Of a stretch of DNA of 12,225 nt, positions 1 to 7,839 are shown piece after piece; the first letter of the stretch is position 1, and the number at the start of each line of letters is the position of its first letter. A program made the position numbers and the translations under genes. Location of the stretch: assembly GCA_016210425.1 (NCBI GenBank), contig JACQUE010000246.1, forward strand, positions 1-12,225. The letters run 5' to 3'. Source of the stretch: Chloroflexota bacterium (GTDB taxonomy: Bacteria; Chloroflexota; Dehalococcoidia; JACQUE01). The notes under the pieces are model-generated. The model worked only from the letters and a program-made list of their open reading frames with translations. It searched no databases and was not told where the DNA came from.

Positions 1-224
1 GTGCAGCACCCCATGAAGACGTGCTGCCCATTGTCCACCTGTTGCCCTGTATCCTTTAGCTGGAAAGAGAACGCCCTTCCCCCAACGTAAGGTCTCTTCT
101 CCAGCAACGTGACTTTGAAACCGGCATCCGCCAGCTCACAGGCGGCGGCGAGGCCCGCCAGCCCGCCACCGATTACGACAACTTGCCTGCCGTCAGCAGT
201 CCCTTGACCCAAGTGCCTACCCAT
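1..224 (-). CDS. hpnE: HpnE, hydroxysqualene dehydroxylase (partial, N-terminal 74 residues)
   Basis: This is an FAD-dependent amine-oxidase-like protein that reductively removes the hydroxyl of hydroxysqualene to give squalene, the last step of the HpnCDE route. Only the N-terminus is present; the gene runs off the left window edge. After a short leader the translation shows an FAD-binding Rossmann start, VVVIGGGLAGLAAACELADA (residues 15-34), then LLEKRPYVGGRAFSF (residues 40-54) and VDNGQHVFMGCC (residues 63-74). The GGR and NGQH motifs are typical of the squalene-associated desaturase family. The ATG at 224 follows a GGCAGGAT stretch and lies inside hpnD, giving a 52-nt overlap in another frame. 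A TTG at codon 5 is an alternative start. The position directly after hpnC and hpnD supports HpnE over a carotenoid desaturase. Confidence 0.9.
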   Translation of the reverse strand, partial: MGRHLGQGTADGRQVVVIGGGLAGLAAACELADAGFKVTLLEKRPYVGGRAFSFQLKDTGQQVDNGQHVFMGCC

Positions 225-1057
225 ATCCTGCCTGTCAACCGCAGCTTCTCTCTGGTGCGAAGCCGCATTCGTTGGCTGTAGACGTCGTAGTTGCCCTGCT
301 CGATGCGGCCCAGCACCGCCTTGTAGATACCCCTCAGCACGGCGGGGCAGGCACGAGAGCGCAAGGGCAGTAGCGGCAGGAGCTTGCTCCCCCTCTCGAA
401 GTAGTCCCGCGCTCGCTCCACCTCAAAGCGCATCATCTCCACAAACGGCTGGTTTATCATCCCCCGCAGCAGGTCCTGCTCCGAGTAGCCGAAGCGCTGC
501 AGATCCTCCTGTGGGATGTAGATGCGGTCGCGGCCGGCATCCTCTTTGATGTCGCGCAGTATGTTGGCAAGCTGCATCGCGACACCCAGATCTACGGCGT
601 ACTCCTGTGCCCGCGGGTCTTTGTACCCGAAGATCTGGACGCAGATGAGGCCCACGACTGCAGCGACCCTGTAGCAATAGGTGAAGAGGTCGTCGAAGGT
701 GCGGTAGCGTCGCAGGCTGAGGTCCATCTCGACGCCGCTGATGATCTCATCGAAGTACTTCTTGGGTATGTGGTACTTCTCAGCCGTATCGCGCAGGGCC
801 GAAAAGAGCGGGTCGCTGGGGGTCTCATCAAAGGCCTTGGCAAGGCTCTCGCGGTATCCGGCCAGCAGGACCAGCTTCTGCTCATAGGCAAGGTCGTCGT
901 CCGAGTAGTCGTCGCAGTGGCGGCAGAAGGCGTAGGCGGCGTAGATGGCCTTGCGCTGCTCGCGGGGCAGCGTGATGGAGGCGTAGTAGAAGTTCTTTGC
1001 CCTCTCCTTCGTCAGGCGGCGGCAGTACTCGTATGCGTCGTCCAGGGAGGAGGTCAC
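173..1057 (-). CDS. hpnD: HpnD, presqualene diphosphate synthase
   Basis: A 294-residue head-to-head prenyl synthase of the squalene/phytoene synthase family. In the three-gene bacterial squalene route, HpnD condenses two farnesyl-PP into presqualene-PP. The first Asp-rich motif is DDYSD (residues 49-53) after YAAYAFCRHC; the second is NILRDIKEDAGRDRIYIP (residues 165-182), with D169 and D173 as expected Mg-diphosphate ligands. The N-terminal stretch NFYYASITLPREQRKAIYA resembles HpnD more than HpnC, so I assign the two paralogues this way round. The start is GTG, preceded by AAAGGGGAACC, a good ribosome binding site located around the hpnC stop codon. The gap to hpnC is 10 nt, and the 3' end overlaps hpnE by 52 nt. 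A phytoene synthase role is possible from the sequence alone, but the context of shc, hpnC and hpnE argues against it. Confidence 0.92.
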   Translation of the reverse strand: MTSSLDDAYEYCRRLTKERAKNFYYASITLPREQRKAIYAAYAFCRHCDDYSDDDLAYEQKLVLLAGYRESLAKAFDETPSDPLFSALRDTAEKYHIPKKYFDEIISGVEMDLSLRRYRTFDDLFTYCYRVAAVVGLICVQIFGYKDPRAQEYAVDLGVAMQLANILRDIKEDAGRDRIYIPQEDLQRFGYSEQDLLRGMINQPFVEMMRFEVERARDYFERGSKLLPLLPLRSRACPAVLRGIYKAVLGRIEQGNYDVYSQRMRLRTREKLRLTGRIWVGTWVKGLLTAGKLS

Positions 1058-1067
1058 GGTTCCCCTT

Positions 1068-1940
1068 TCAGCCAGCCAGCTTAAGCTTGACCATCGTCGA
1101 CAGCATGAGGCCGATCTTCTCCCGCTTGGAAAGGGCGGGCCGCTTGCTCAGAACGTCGTAACCGGCCCGCTCGATGGCGTCCAGCACTCGCATGCCGCCC
1201 AGGCTGAACAGCTTGATGTCGAGCTTGGCGGCTCCTTCCACCATGTCCACAAGCTGCAACCCTTCTTCAAAAAGGCTCCTGGCACGTGCGACTTCGAAGG
1301 CCATGAGGCGTCTGAAGGCGTCATTGACCTCCGATCGCTCTAGCTCCGCCTCCGAATAAACGAAGCGCTCCATGTCCTCCATGGGGATGTATATCCGTCC
1401 CATGTCCAGGTCACGTCGCACGTCCTGCCAGAAGTTGGTGAGCTGCAGGGCAGTGCAGGTGCAGTCGGCGAGGCGCTGGCGCTCCGGGTCGCGGTAGCCA
1501 AAGAGATACAGGAAGAGATGTCCCACCGGATTGGCCGAGTGGTCGCAGTAGTGGAGGAGGTCGGCGTAGGTGGGGAAGCGGTGCACCGTCTGGTCCATGC
1601 GGTTGGCCTCGATGAGCTTCAGATAAGGCTCGATGGGTATCTGGAACCGGCGGTTCGTCTCGCCTAGCGCCACCATCACGGGGTGCGTTGCCGTGCCGTC
1701 GTGGGAACGGCGCAGCTCCTCTTCCCAACGGTCAAGGTGCGCCAGGCGGTCACCCTTAGCCTCGTCGCCCAGGTCGTCCACGGAGCGGCAGTAGGCGTAG
1801 ACGCTATAGACGTGGCGGCGCACCCCGCGCGGCAGGAACCACGAGCCCACGGTGAAGTTCTCATAGTGGGTGCGCGCCAGCCTCTCGCAGTAGGCGAAGG
1901 CCTCCTCGATACTTAACGGCTTCTGCTCTGTCCTAGACAC
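1068..1940 (-). CDS. hpnC: HpnC, hydroxysqualene synthase
   Basis: A 290-residue paralogue of HpnD in the squalene/phytoene synthase family. By family knowledge HpnC converts presqualene-PP to hydroxysqualene, which HpnE then reduces. The first Asp-rich motif is DDLGD (residues 55-59) after SVYAYCRSV, and the second is NFWQDVRRDLDMGRIYIP (residues 169-186) with D173 and D177. The segment HYENFTVGSWFLPRGVRRHV (residues 25-44) is HpnC-like. Translation starts at GTG; a GGAGA element inside the end of shc lies about 8 nt upstream, and the two genes are only 3 nt apart, so translational coupling is likely. The only open point is the exact HpnC/HpnD division of labour, assigned here from motif resemblance and gene order. 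Confidence 0.92.
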   Translation of the reverse strand: MSRTEQKPLSIEEAFAYCERLARTHYENFTVGSWFLPRGVRRHVYSVYAYCRSVDDLGDEAKGDRLAHLDRWEEELRRSHDGTATHPVMVALGETNRRFQIPIEPYLKLIEANRMDQTVHRFPTYADLLHYCDHSANPVGHLFLYLFGYRDPERQRLADCTCTALQLTNFWQDVRRDLDMGRIYIPMEDMERFVYSEAELERSEVNDAFRRLMAFEVARARSLFEEGLQLVDMVEGAAKLDIKLFSLGGMRVLDAIERAGYDVLSKRPALSKREKIGLMLSTMVKLKLAG

Positions 1941-1943
1941 CTT

Positions 1944-3887
1944 CTATCTCCGCGAGTCCAGGTATGCCTTGTAGCGCCCCAGCGCCGTCAACGGAAAGAT
2001 ATCGCGGTACAGGTGGTAGTTGATGAGGAAGTCGCGCGGGAAGCCGGTGCCGGTGAAGTAGGGCTCGTCCCAGGAGCCGTCGGGTAGCTGTGTCTCCACC
2101 AGGTAGCGGATGCCGCGCTCTACCACAGGCGAAGCTTCCTCGCCGGCAGCGAGGAGCGCCATGAGGGCCCAGGCCGTCTGCGAGGCCGTGGTAGCCCCTT
2201 GGCCGCGCGTGCTGGGGTCATCGTAGGTGTGGCAGCTCTCGCCCCAGCCGCCGTTGGGATGCTGGTGCTCCTCCAGCCAGCGTACCGCCGCGCGCACGTA
2301 CGGCTGCCGCATATCCTCGCCGACCTCCTTTAACGCCGGAAGAACCGCGCCGGTGCCGTAAGTGAAGTTCACGCCCCAGCGTCCCCACCAGCAGCCGTCG
2401 TACTGCTGCTCCCGCTTGAGGTAGGCGAGAGCGCGGCGCACGATAGAGTCGTCGGCGCGATACCCGATCTTGCCCATGTACTCAATGATGTGCGCCGTCA
2501 CGTCCTCGCTGGGCGGGTCGATGGTCTCGCCGAAGTCGGCGAAGGGTATCTTGGTGATAAAGCGCTTGGTGTTGTCGACGTCGAAGGAGCCCCAGCCGCC
2601 GTTCTTGCTCTGCATGCTGAGCGTCCAGCGAAGCCCCTTCTCCATCGCGCGGCGCTTCGCCTCGTCATCGGGCAGCTTCGTCTTCAGCAGGGCGATAAGC
2701 ACTTCCGCAGCATCATCAACATCGGGGTAGATGTCGTTGTCGAACTCGAAGGCCCAGCCGCCCGGCTCTGCGTGCGGGTTCTTGACCTGCCAGTCACCGC
2801 CTACGAAGATCTGCTCCTTGAGAAGCCACTCCCCGGCCTTGACTAGCGCCGGATGGTCGGGCGGCAGGCCGGAGTCGACAAGCGCGATCATGGCCAGGGC
2901 AGTGTCCCAGACGGGCGAGAGGCACGACTGCGTGCGGAAGCCTGTCTCGTCGTCGATGGCGAATCCCTCGAAGCCCTGGAAGCCCTTCTTCATTACCGGA
3001 TGGTCCATGCTGTAGCCGAGGCTGTTGAGCGCCATGAGAGCATAGACCCAGGGCGGCTGGATGCCGCCCCAGCTACCGTCGGCCTCCTGGTGCTCCACGA
3101 TCCAGCGCTCCGCCTTGCGGATGGCGGCCTCGCGTCCGGGTTTCAAGGGCACCCTATCGTAGATGCGCAAGAGCTTGTCGGCCATATGGAAGAAGCCCTT
3201 CCAGCCGAGGATGCTTTTTGGCCTGGGCATCGAGTAATCGACCTGATCGCGGGGCTGGCAGTAGAGCTCGTCGATACGCGCCCACTCCGGTATATCGCGC
3301 ACGGGCTTCTTTGTGAGCAGTATAAGCATGGCGACGACGGTCGCCCTGGCCCAGGATGAGAACTCGTAGATGTTGAAGGGGAACCAGTTGGGCAGGAACA
3401 TGATCTCCGGCGGCATCATGGGTGTGCCCTTCCAGTCCCACTGCCCGAAGAGGGAGAGCCATATCTTGGTGAAGATGCGCACCTTTGGCACCCCGCCGCG
3501 CGAGAGCACGAACTGGCGCGCCTTCCGCATGAACGGTTCGTCGGGAGAGACACCTGCCAGCTTGAGGGCGAAGTAGGACTCGACGGTGGCGTTCAGGTCG
3601 TCGGGACCGTCGTAGTAGATGTTCCAGGCACCGCTAGGGAGCTGCTTGCTCTTGAGGTACTTGACGATGAGATGCCAGCGGTCGGCATCGGCTACGCCCA
3701 GGAAGTGGGTCAGCAGAAGGTACTCAGCCGTTATGGCGACGTTGGACTCCAGCTCGCCCCACCAGAAGCCCTCGGGATACTGGATCGAGAGCAGGTAGCG
3801 CTGCGCGCGGCGGATGGCCTCGTCTAAGGCCTCGTGCAAGGAGTCGCCTGCTACTCCGCTAGCCGTTGTAGTCTCCACTTCGCTCAT
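1944..3887 (-). CDS. shc: Squalene-hopene cyclase
   Basis: A 647-residue class II triterpene cyclase, normal length for the family, which protonates squalene and folds it into hopene or hopanol at the membrane. The acid motif is DVDDAA at residues 389-394; most family members I recall read DxDDTA, so the Thr-to-Ala change is notable. H466 in EDVTAHIIEY matches the histidine that partners the catalytic Asp in the Alicyclobacillus enzyme (comparison from memory, constant offset of 15 residues). Six QW repeats are visible: QYPEGFW (36), QEADGSW (267), QSKNGGW (426), QYDGCW (495), QHPNGGW (542) and QLPDGSW (600). The C-terminal GTGFPRDFLINYHLYRDIFP (612-631 region) is characteristic. There is no signal peptide; family members bind the membrane monotopically. 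The ATG has GGGGA about 8 nt upstream and lies 10 nt after hpnA. Confidence 0.97.
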   Translation of the reverse strand: MSEVETTTASGVAGDSLHEALDEAIRRAQRYLLSIQYPEGFWWGELESNVAITAEYLLLTHFLGVADADRWHLIVKYLKSKQLPSGAWNIYYDGPDDLNATVESYFALKLAGVSPDEPFMRKARQFVLSRGGVPKVRIFTKIWLSLFGQWDWKGTPMMPPEIMFLPNWFPFNIYEFSSWARATVVAMLILLTKKPVRDIPEWARIDELYCQPRDQVDYSMPRPKSILGWKGFFHMADKLLRIYDRVPLKPGREAAIRKAERWIVEHQEADGSWGGIQPPWVYALMALNSLGYSMDHPVMKKGFQGFEGFAIDDETGFRTQSCLSPVWDTALAMIALVDSGLPPDHPALVKAGEWLLKEQIFVGGDWQVKNPHAEPGGWAFEFDNDIYPDVDDAAEVLIALLKTKLPDDEAKRRAMEKGLRWTLSMQSKNGGWGSFDVDNTKRFITKIPFADFGETIDPPSEDVTAHIIEYMGKIGYRADDSIVRRALAYLKREQQYDGCWWGRWGVNFTYGTGAVLPALKEVGEDMRQPYVRAAVRWLEEHQHPNGGWGESCHTYDDPSTRGQGATTASQTAWALMALLAAGEEASPVVERGIRYLVETQLPDGSWDEPYFTGTGFPRDFLINYHLYRDIFPLTALGRYKAYLDSRR

Positions 3888-3897
3888 CGGTCCCCGC

Positions 3898-4887
3898 TCA
3901 CCTCACATACCCGTTGTCTCGAAACCAGGCGACAGCTTTAGCGAACGCCTCTTCCACCGGCGTTTGAGGCAGACCCAGCTCACGGACGGCCTTGCCTGCG
4001 TCATAGTACATATGCTTGCGTGATAGCCTGACTCTGTCCACCGATATCTGCGGCTCTTTGCCCCGAATCCGCCCTGTAACGAACTCGTCCCCGTAGGCGG
4101 TGGCGAGGGCCGCCCAGTAGGGTATCTTGAGCACCGGAGCCTTGCGGCCCGCCACCTGCGCCAGCGTTACCAGGATCTCCTTCAGCGAGAGGTTGCTGTT
4201 GCCAAGGATGTATCGCTGGCCAACCTTGCCTTTCTCGTACGCCAGAAGGTGGCCTTTGGCCACGTCCTCTACGTCGACGACGTTCAGACCTGTGTCAACG
4301 TACCCTGGCATGCGGCCTCGCAGGAAATCGAGGACGATGCGGCCGGTTGGCGTGGGCTTGATGTCCCCACGCCCGACAGGGGCGCTGGGGTTTACTACGA
4401 CCACCGGCAGTCCCTTGTCCGTAAACCTCAGCGCCTCCTGCTCCGCCACGTACTTCGACTGCTTGTAGGCTCCGATGAGGTCCTCCTCGTAGAAAGGAGC
4501 GTCCTCCGCGCTGGGTCTGCCGTTCCGCGACGGGCTTATGGTCGCCACAGAGCTGGTGTAGACCGCCTTTTGGACTCCCGCCTCCAGCGCCGCTGTTAGG
4601 ACGTTGACGGTGCCCTCGACGTTGGCGCGGTAGACGACCTGGGCGTTTGGGGCCCACAGGCTATAGAGGGCCGCTACGTGGAAGAGGGCATCGCAGCCCT
4701 GGGCAGCGCGCCGCAGCGACTCTATGTCCAGCAGATCGCCTATAGCTGTCTCCACCGGCAGCCCATCGATATTGCGGGTGTCAGCTCCCGGACGCACTAG
4801 CACCCGTACCTCGTGCCCTGCCGCCAGCAGCTCGCGGACAACGTTGCTGCCGATGAAGCCGGTCGCGCCTGTGACCAGCGCCTTCAT
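3898..4887 (-). CDS. hpnA: HpnA, hopanoid-associated sugar epimerase-like SDR
   Basis: A 329-residue extended short-chain dehydrogenase/reductase with an N-terminal NAD(P)-binding motif TGATGFIG (residues 6-13) and a catalytic YKQSK (Y141, K145) preceded by YTSSVATI (residues 110-117). Members near hopanoid genes are called HpnA, hopanoid-associated sugar epimerases. They are thought to act on the ribose-derived side chain, but the reaction is not firmly established, and dihydroflavonol-reductase-like activity cannot be excluded. The start ATG overlaps the hpnG stop as ATGA (4 nt), a sign of translational coupling. Length and both motifs are intact. Confidence 0.88.
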   Translation of the reverse strand: MKALVTGATGFIGSNVVRELLAAGHEVRVLVRPGADTRNIDGLPVETAIGDLLDIESLRRAAQGCDALFHVAALYSLWAPNAQVVYRANVEGTVNVLTAALEAGVQKAVYTSSVATISPSRNGRPSAEDAPFYEEDLIGAYKQSKYVAEQEALRFTDKGLPVVVVNPSAPVGRGDIKPTPTGRIVLDFLRGRMPGYVDTGLNVVDVEDVAKGHLLAYEKGKVGQRYILGNSNLSLKEILVTLAQVAGRKAPVLKIPYWAALATAYGDEFVTGRIRGKEPQISVDRVRLSRKHMYYDAGKAVRELGLPQTPVEEAFAKAVAWFRDNGYVR

Positions 4888-5648
4888 GCCTTCGCCTCGT
4901 CCAGTGAAGAGGCCTGCGCATAAACCGATGTAAAGGCCAGCCCGAACCGTCCAAGGGCCCGTCTGGCGAGGGCGGCATTCCTAGCGAACTTCAGCAGGCG
5001 CCCGGCTTCACCTGGGTGCACCGACAGGTGGCGCCCCGCTTCGAGTGCTTTCAGGTTGCCATCGGCGTCGATCATCTTTACCAGGTCAGGCAGCTTGTCC
5101 TCCAACGTATCGGATATAGCCCGAACGGCGAGGAAAGGAACGCCTCTTGCAGCCGCTGTCTCGGCCACCCAGTAGCTCTCCATGTCGACGACGGCGGCAG
5201 ACCAACGATGCGCCAGACCTTGCTTGGCCTCCTCGGTGGCTATCACCATTGCCGCAGTAACCCCATCGGCGAAATGTATTGGCCCTGATCCAGCCCTGGA
5301 TGCCAGGTCTAGCAGCCGGCTATCTGATGGATAAGAAACCACGGTCTCGGATGTCTCTGCCAGACGGATCCGCGGCGAAACGACCAGGTCGCCGGCCCTG
5401 AGGTCGGGCACCAGAGCTCCGCCGTAGCCCAACGATACCACTGCCTCTGGCGCATACGCCTCCAGCAGGTCCTCCGCCGCCTGTGTTGCCCGCCTCCTGC
5501 CTACGCCGGTTGTCACTAAAAGCACATGCCGGCCACTGACAGAGCCTTCCGCCACGGTCGCCATTCGCAGTTTCCGCAGTCCCCGGTCGTCCATTCCCTT
5601 CTTGAGCTCGGCAAGCTCTCGCTCCAGTGCAGACAGGAAGGCGATCAT
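4884..5648 (-). CDS. hpnG: HpnG, adenosylhopane nucleosidase/phosphorylase
   Basis: A 254-residue member of the purine nucleoside phosphorylase / MTA-SAH nucleosidase superfamily. HpnG releases adenine from adenosylhopane to give a (phospho)ribosylhopane, the second step of side-chain assembly. Visible motifs are the N-terminal IAFLSALERE, TTGVGRRRA (residues 46-54), LGYGGAL (73-79), VDMESYWVAE (154-163, the nucleoside-binding Met-Glu) and VRAISD (175-180, with the catalytic Asp). It follows hpnH by 4 nt and overlaps hpnA by 4 nt. The ribosome binding site is weak (GAGATAAAGAG before ATG), so translation is probably coupled to hpnH. A generic MTA/SAH nucleosidase is the alternative, but its place between hpnH and hpnA decides for HpnG. 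Confidence 0.9.
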   Translation of the reverse strand: MIAFLSALERELAELKKGMDDRGLRKLRMATVAEGSVSGRHVLLVTTGVGRRRATQAAEDLLEAYAPEAVVSLGYGGALVPDLRAGDLVVSPRIRLAETSETVVSYPSDSRLLDLASRAGSGPIHFADGVTAAMVIATEEAKQGLAHRWSAAVVDMESYWVAETAAARGVPFLAVRAISDTLEDKLPDLVKMIDADGNLKALEAGRHLSVHPGEAGRLLKFARNAALARRALGRFGLAFTSVYAQASSLDEAKA

Positions 5649-5652
5649 CTCT

Positions 5653-6654
5653 TTATCTCGACAGGTTCCAGCGCAGCATCTGGAACATCTCTCTGGGCCC
5701 CATCTGCGTCACGGCCGTGGGCTCATAGCCGCAGTGGGCCATGCACTTCTCGCAGCGGGGGTTCACCCCGTAGCCGTACTCATCCCAGGGTGTGCGCTCC
5801 ATCAGCTCTGCGAAAGTCTCGTAGCGCCCGTCAGTGAGGAGGTAACAAGGGCCCTTCCAGCCAAGGGGGTCCCGGCAGGGGTTGCCCCAGGGTGTGCACG
5901 TGTAATTGCGCTCGCCGCGCAGGAAATCGATGAAGGGCGGCGTATTCCAGTAGCGGACATCGCCCGCCTTGCTGTGGATCTCTCGAAACAGCGCGATCGC
6001 CTCCTGGCGTTTCAGGAAGAAATCGGCGCCGCTGCCGACCTCCTCGTAGCTGAAGCCCGGCGAGACGATGACGCCATCGACGCCTATATCCATCAGCATG
6101 CGAAAGAGCTGAGCGATCTCCCCGGGGTCGGTGCCCTTGTAGAGAGTGGTGTTGGTGGCGACGCGGAAGCCGTGCTCCTTGCAGCGTTTGATGCCCTCGA
6201 TGCATATGTCGAAGACGCCCTTGCGCTCCACAAGCACGTCGTGGCGATCACTGAGCCCGTCCAGGTGGAAGACGATGGTCAGAAAGGGGTCGGGGCGCAG
6301 CTTCTTCAGGGCGCGCTCGATGAGGATGCCGTTCGTGCAGAGCATCGTGAGCTTCTTGCGCTGCAGGACGCCTTCGACGATCCGTTCGAAGTCGGGGTGG
6401 ATCAGAGGCTCGCCGCCGGCGATGGAGACCGCCGGAGCGCCGGCCTCGTCGACGGCCGCCAGGCACTCCTCGACCGTCAGCATGCGCCCCATGATCTCCG
6501 CGTCCTGGCGCACCTTGCCGCAGCCGGTGCAGGTCAGGTTACACTTAAGCGTCGGCTCCAGCATCAGCACCATTGGGAATCGCTTCTGGTGCCGCAGCTT
6601 ATTGCCGATGACGTAGCCCGTCATCTGTAGGGTAACGGCGAGAGGTTGTCTCAT
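5653..6654 (-). CDS. hpnH: HpnH, adenosylhopane synthase (radical SAM)
   Basis: A 333-residue radical SAM enzyme that adds the 5'-deoxyadenosyl group to diploptene, forming adenosylhopane, the C35 extension step. The [4Fe-4S]-SAM motif CNLTCTGC is at C38, C42 and C45; SAM-binding GGEP is at 80-83; the start MRQPL and the lead-in FPMVLMLEPTLKC are typical of HpnH. The C-terminal part contains further cysteines (C253, C260, C270, C301, C304, C308), as in the family's accessory domain. The frame is open further upstream to 6807, but that extension is low-complexity Arg/Ser-rich and overlaps fni. I chose the ATG at 6654 because it follows GCAAGGAG (spacing only 3 nt) and matches the family N-terminus. 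It implies production of bacteriohopanepolyols and not just C30 hopenes. Confidence 0.94.
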   Translation of the reverse strand: MRQPLAVTLQMTGYVIGNKLRHQKRFPMVLMLEPTLKCNLTCTGCGKVRQDAEIMGRMLTVEECLAAVDEAGAPAVSIAGGEPLIHPDFERIVEGVLQRKKLTMLCTNGILIERALKKLRPDPFLTIVFHLDGLSDRHDVLVERKGVFDICIEGIKRCKEHGFRVATNTTLYKGTDPGEIAQLFRMLMDIGVDGVIVSPGFSYEEVGSGADFFLKRQEAIALFREIHSKAGDVRYWNTPPFIDFLRGERNYTCTPWGNPCRDPLGWKGPCYLLTDGRYETFAELMERTPWDEYGYGVNPRCEKCMAHCGYEPTAVTQMGPREMFQMLRWNLSR

Positions 6655-6676
6655 ATACTCCTTGCAACGCCTGCTA

Positions 6677-6719
6677 AAACAGAAATCCCGCTGAAGTCGT
6701 TGCCGCTGCCTCAGACGGG
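6677..6719 (-). terminator. Possible hairpin with T-rich tail between fni and hpnH
   Basis: In the 82-nt gap, the minus strand reads CCCG-T-CTGA (6719-6711), a 16-nt loop region, then TCAG-CGGG (6694-6687), giving an 8-bp GC-rich stem with one bulged base. It is followed by ATTTCTGTTTT. This resembles a weak or leaky intrinsic terminator, or a processing/attenuation hairpin. The loop is long and the T-tract is interrupted, so strong termination is doubtful. It separates the precursor-supply genes from the hopanoid genes proper and could set their relative expression. Confidence 0.3.
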
Positions 6720-6736
6720 TCTTTCTTGCAGGTGAG

Positions 6737-7804
6737 CTACGAACGGTCCATGCTGCCGACGGAGCGGAGGAAGGAGGTGGCCTTGAGCTGCCCCAGGTCC
6801 TGCGCACCGATGCAGAACATAGCTACTTTCAGCTCCTTTACAATGGCAGAAAGGTGCTGCGTCACGGCCTCGCTTGAGAGCTTGGCTGCTCGCAATAGGG
6901 GCCACGCCAGGCCGGCAGCGTCGGCGCCCAGGGCGATGCACTTGGCAACATCCAGTCCAGTCCGCACACCGCCGCTGCCGATGATTGTGACATTTGGGGC
7001 AGCAGCTCGAGCCATGCGTATGGATTCTGCGGTTGGGATGCCCCAGGATGCAAAGCTGGCAGCGATGGCTGCCGTCTGGCTATCCGGAGCGCGGTGCTTC
7101 TCCACCTCACTCCAGCAGGTCCCTCCTGAGCCAGCCACGTCGATACCTGTCACTCCGGCTTCGGCCAGCTTGCGCGCTACGTCGCCGGAGATGCCCCAGC
7201 CTACCTCTTTCACGATGACCGGCACCGGCAACACCCGACAGACGGCCTCGATCCGGCGCAGGAGGCCGGCGTAGTTGGTGTTGCCCTCGCCCTGGAGGAC
7301 CTCCTGCAGAGGATTCAAGTGCAGCACCAGGGCGTCAGCGCCCACCATGTCCACGGCGGCCTGACATTCGCGCACGCCGTAGCCGTTGTTTAGCTGAACA
7401 GCGCCGAGGTTCGCAAAGAGGAGGATATCCGGTGCCACATCGCGGATCTGGAAGTAGCGCGCCCGCTCCCCATCCTCGATGGCGACCCGCTGCGAGCCGA
7501 CGCCCATCGCCAGGCCCAGGGCTTGGGCTGCCTCGGCCAGGCGCCGGTTTATCTCTGCCGCCGCCTGGATGCCGCCCGTCATGCACGAGATGACGATAGG
7601 CGAAGCCAGCCGCTTGCCGAATAGGTCTAGCGAGACGTCGACGGAGGCCGCATCTATCTCAGGCAGGGCCTGGTGGACGAATGAGTAGTTCTCCAGCCCT
7701 GTGGATACTTCTTTGAAGGCGACATCCTGCTCCAGGCTTATGCTCAGGTGCTCAGCCTTGCGTCGCAGGCTCGCCTTTGCCTCTCTGCTTACGGTTATCT
7801 CCAT
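6737..7804 (-). CDS. fni: Type 2 isopentenyl-diphosphate delta-isomerase (FMN-dependent)
   Basis: A 355-residue TIM-barrel flavoprotein that interconverts IPP and DMAPP using reduced FMN, NADPH and Mg. Family motifs run in order: RRKAEHL (14-20), SCMTGG (73-78), GVGSQR (101-106), ANLGAVQL (131-138), HLNPLQE (162-168, with the active-site Gln), VKEVGWGIS (198-206), DVAGSGGTCWSEVE (222-235) and SGGVRTGLDVA near the C-terminus for FMN phosphate binding. The frame stays open upstream to 7966, but the ATG at 7804 has an excellent AGAGGAGG site 4 nt away and matches the family start. It lies 35 nt after the prenyl synthase gene. It is non-essential in principle with the MEP pathway, which makes both isomers, so here it probably tunes the IPP:DMAPP ratio for chain elongation. 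Confidence 0.96.
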   Translation of the reverse strand: MEITVSREAKASLRRKAEHLSISLEQDVAFKEVSTGLENYSFVHQALPEIDAASVDVSLDLFGKRLASPIVISCMTGGIQAAAEINRRLAEAAQALGLAMGVGSQRVAIEDGERARYFQIRDVAPDILLFANLGAVQLNNGYGVRECQAAVDMVGADALVLHLNPLQEVLQGEGNTNYAGLLRRIEAVCRVLPVPVIVKEVGWGISGDVARKLAEAGVTGIDVAGSGGTCWSEVEKHRAPDSQTAAIAASFASWGIPTAESIRMARAAAPNVTIIGSGGVRTGLDVAKCIALGADAAGLAWPLLRAAKLSSEAVTQHLSAIVKELKVAMFCIGAQDLGQLKATSFLRSVGSMDRS

Positions 7805-7839
7805 GACGCCTCCTCTGGAAAAAGGGAAGCCGTCGGGAC

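Noticed and set aside
173..1940. Tandem phytoene synthases for carotenoids
   Set aside because: Two diverged paralogues next to an HpnE-type flavoprotein and squalene-hopene cyclase fit the HpnC/HpnD pair; no carotenoid genes are seen.
5602..6630. 342-codon plus-strand frame opposite hpnH
   Set aside because: Antisense shadow; hpnH has intact radical SAM motifs and the opposite translation is Ala/Val/Leu-rich without motifs.
6655..6807. N-terminal extension of HpnH to 6807
   Set aside because: Arg/Ser/Pro-rich, overlaps the end of fni, and lies before a family-typical start with its own ribosome binding site.
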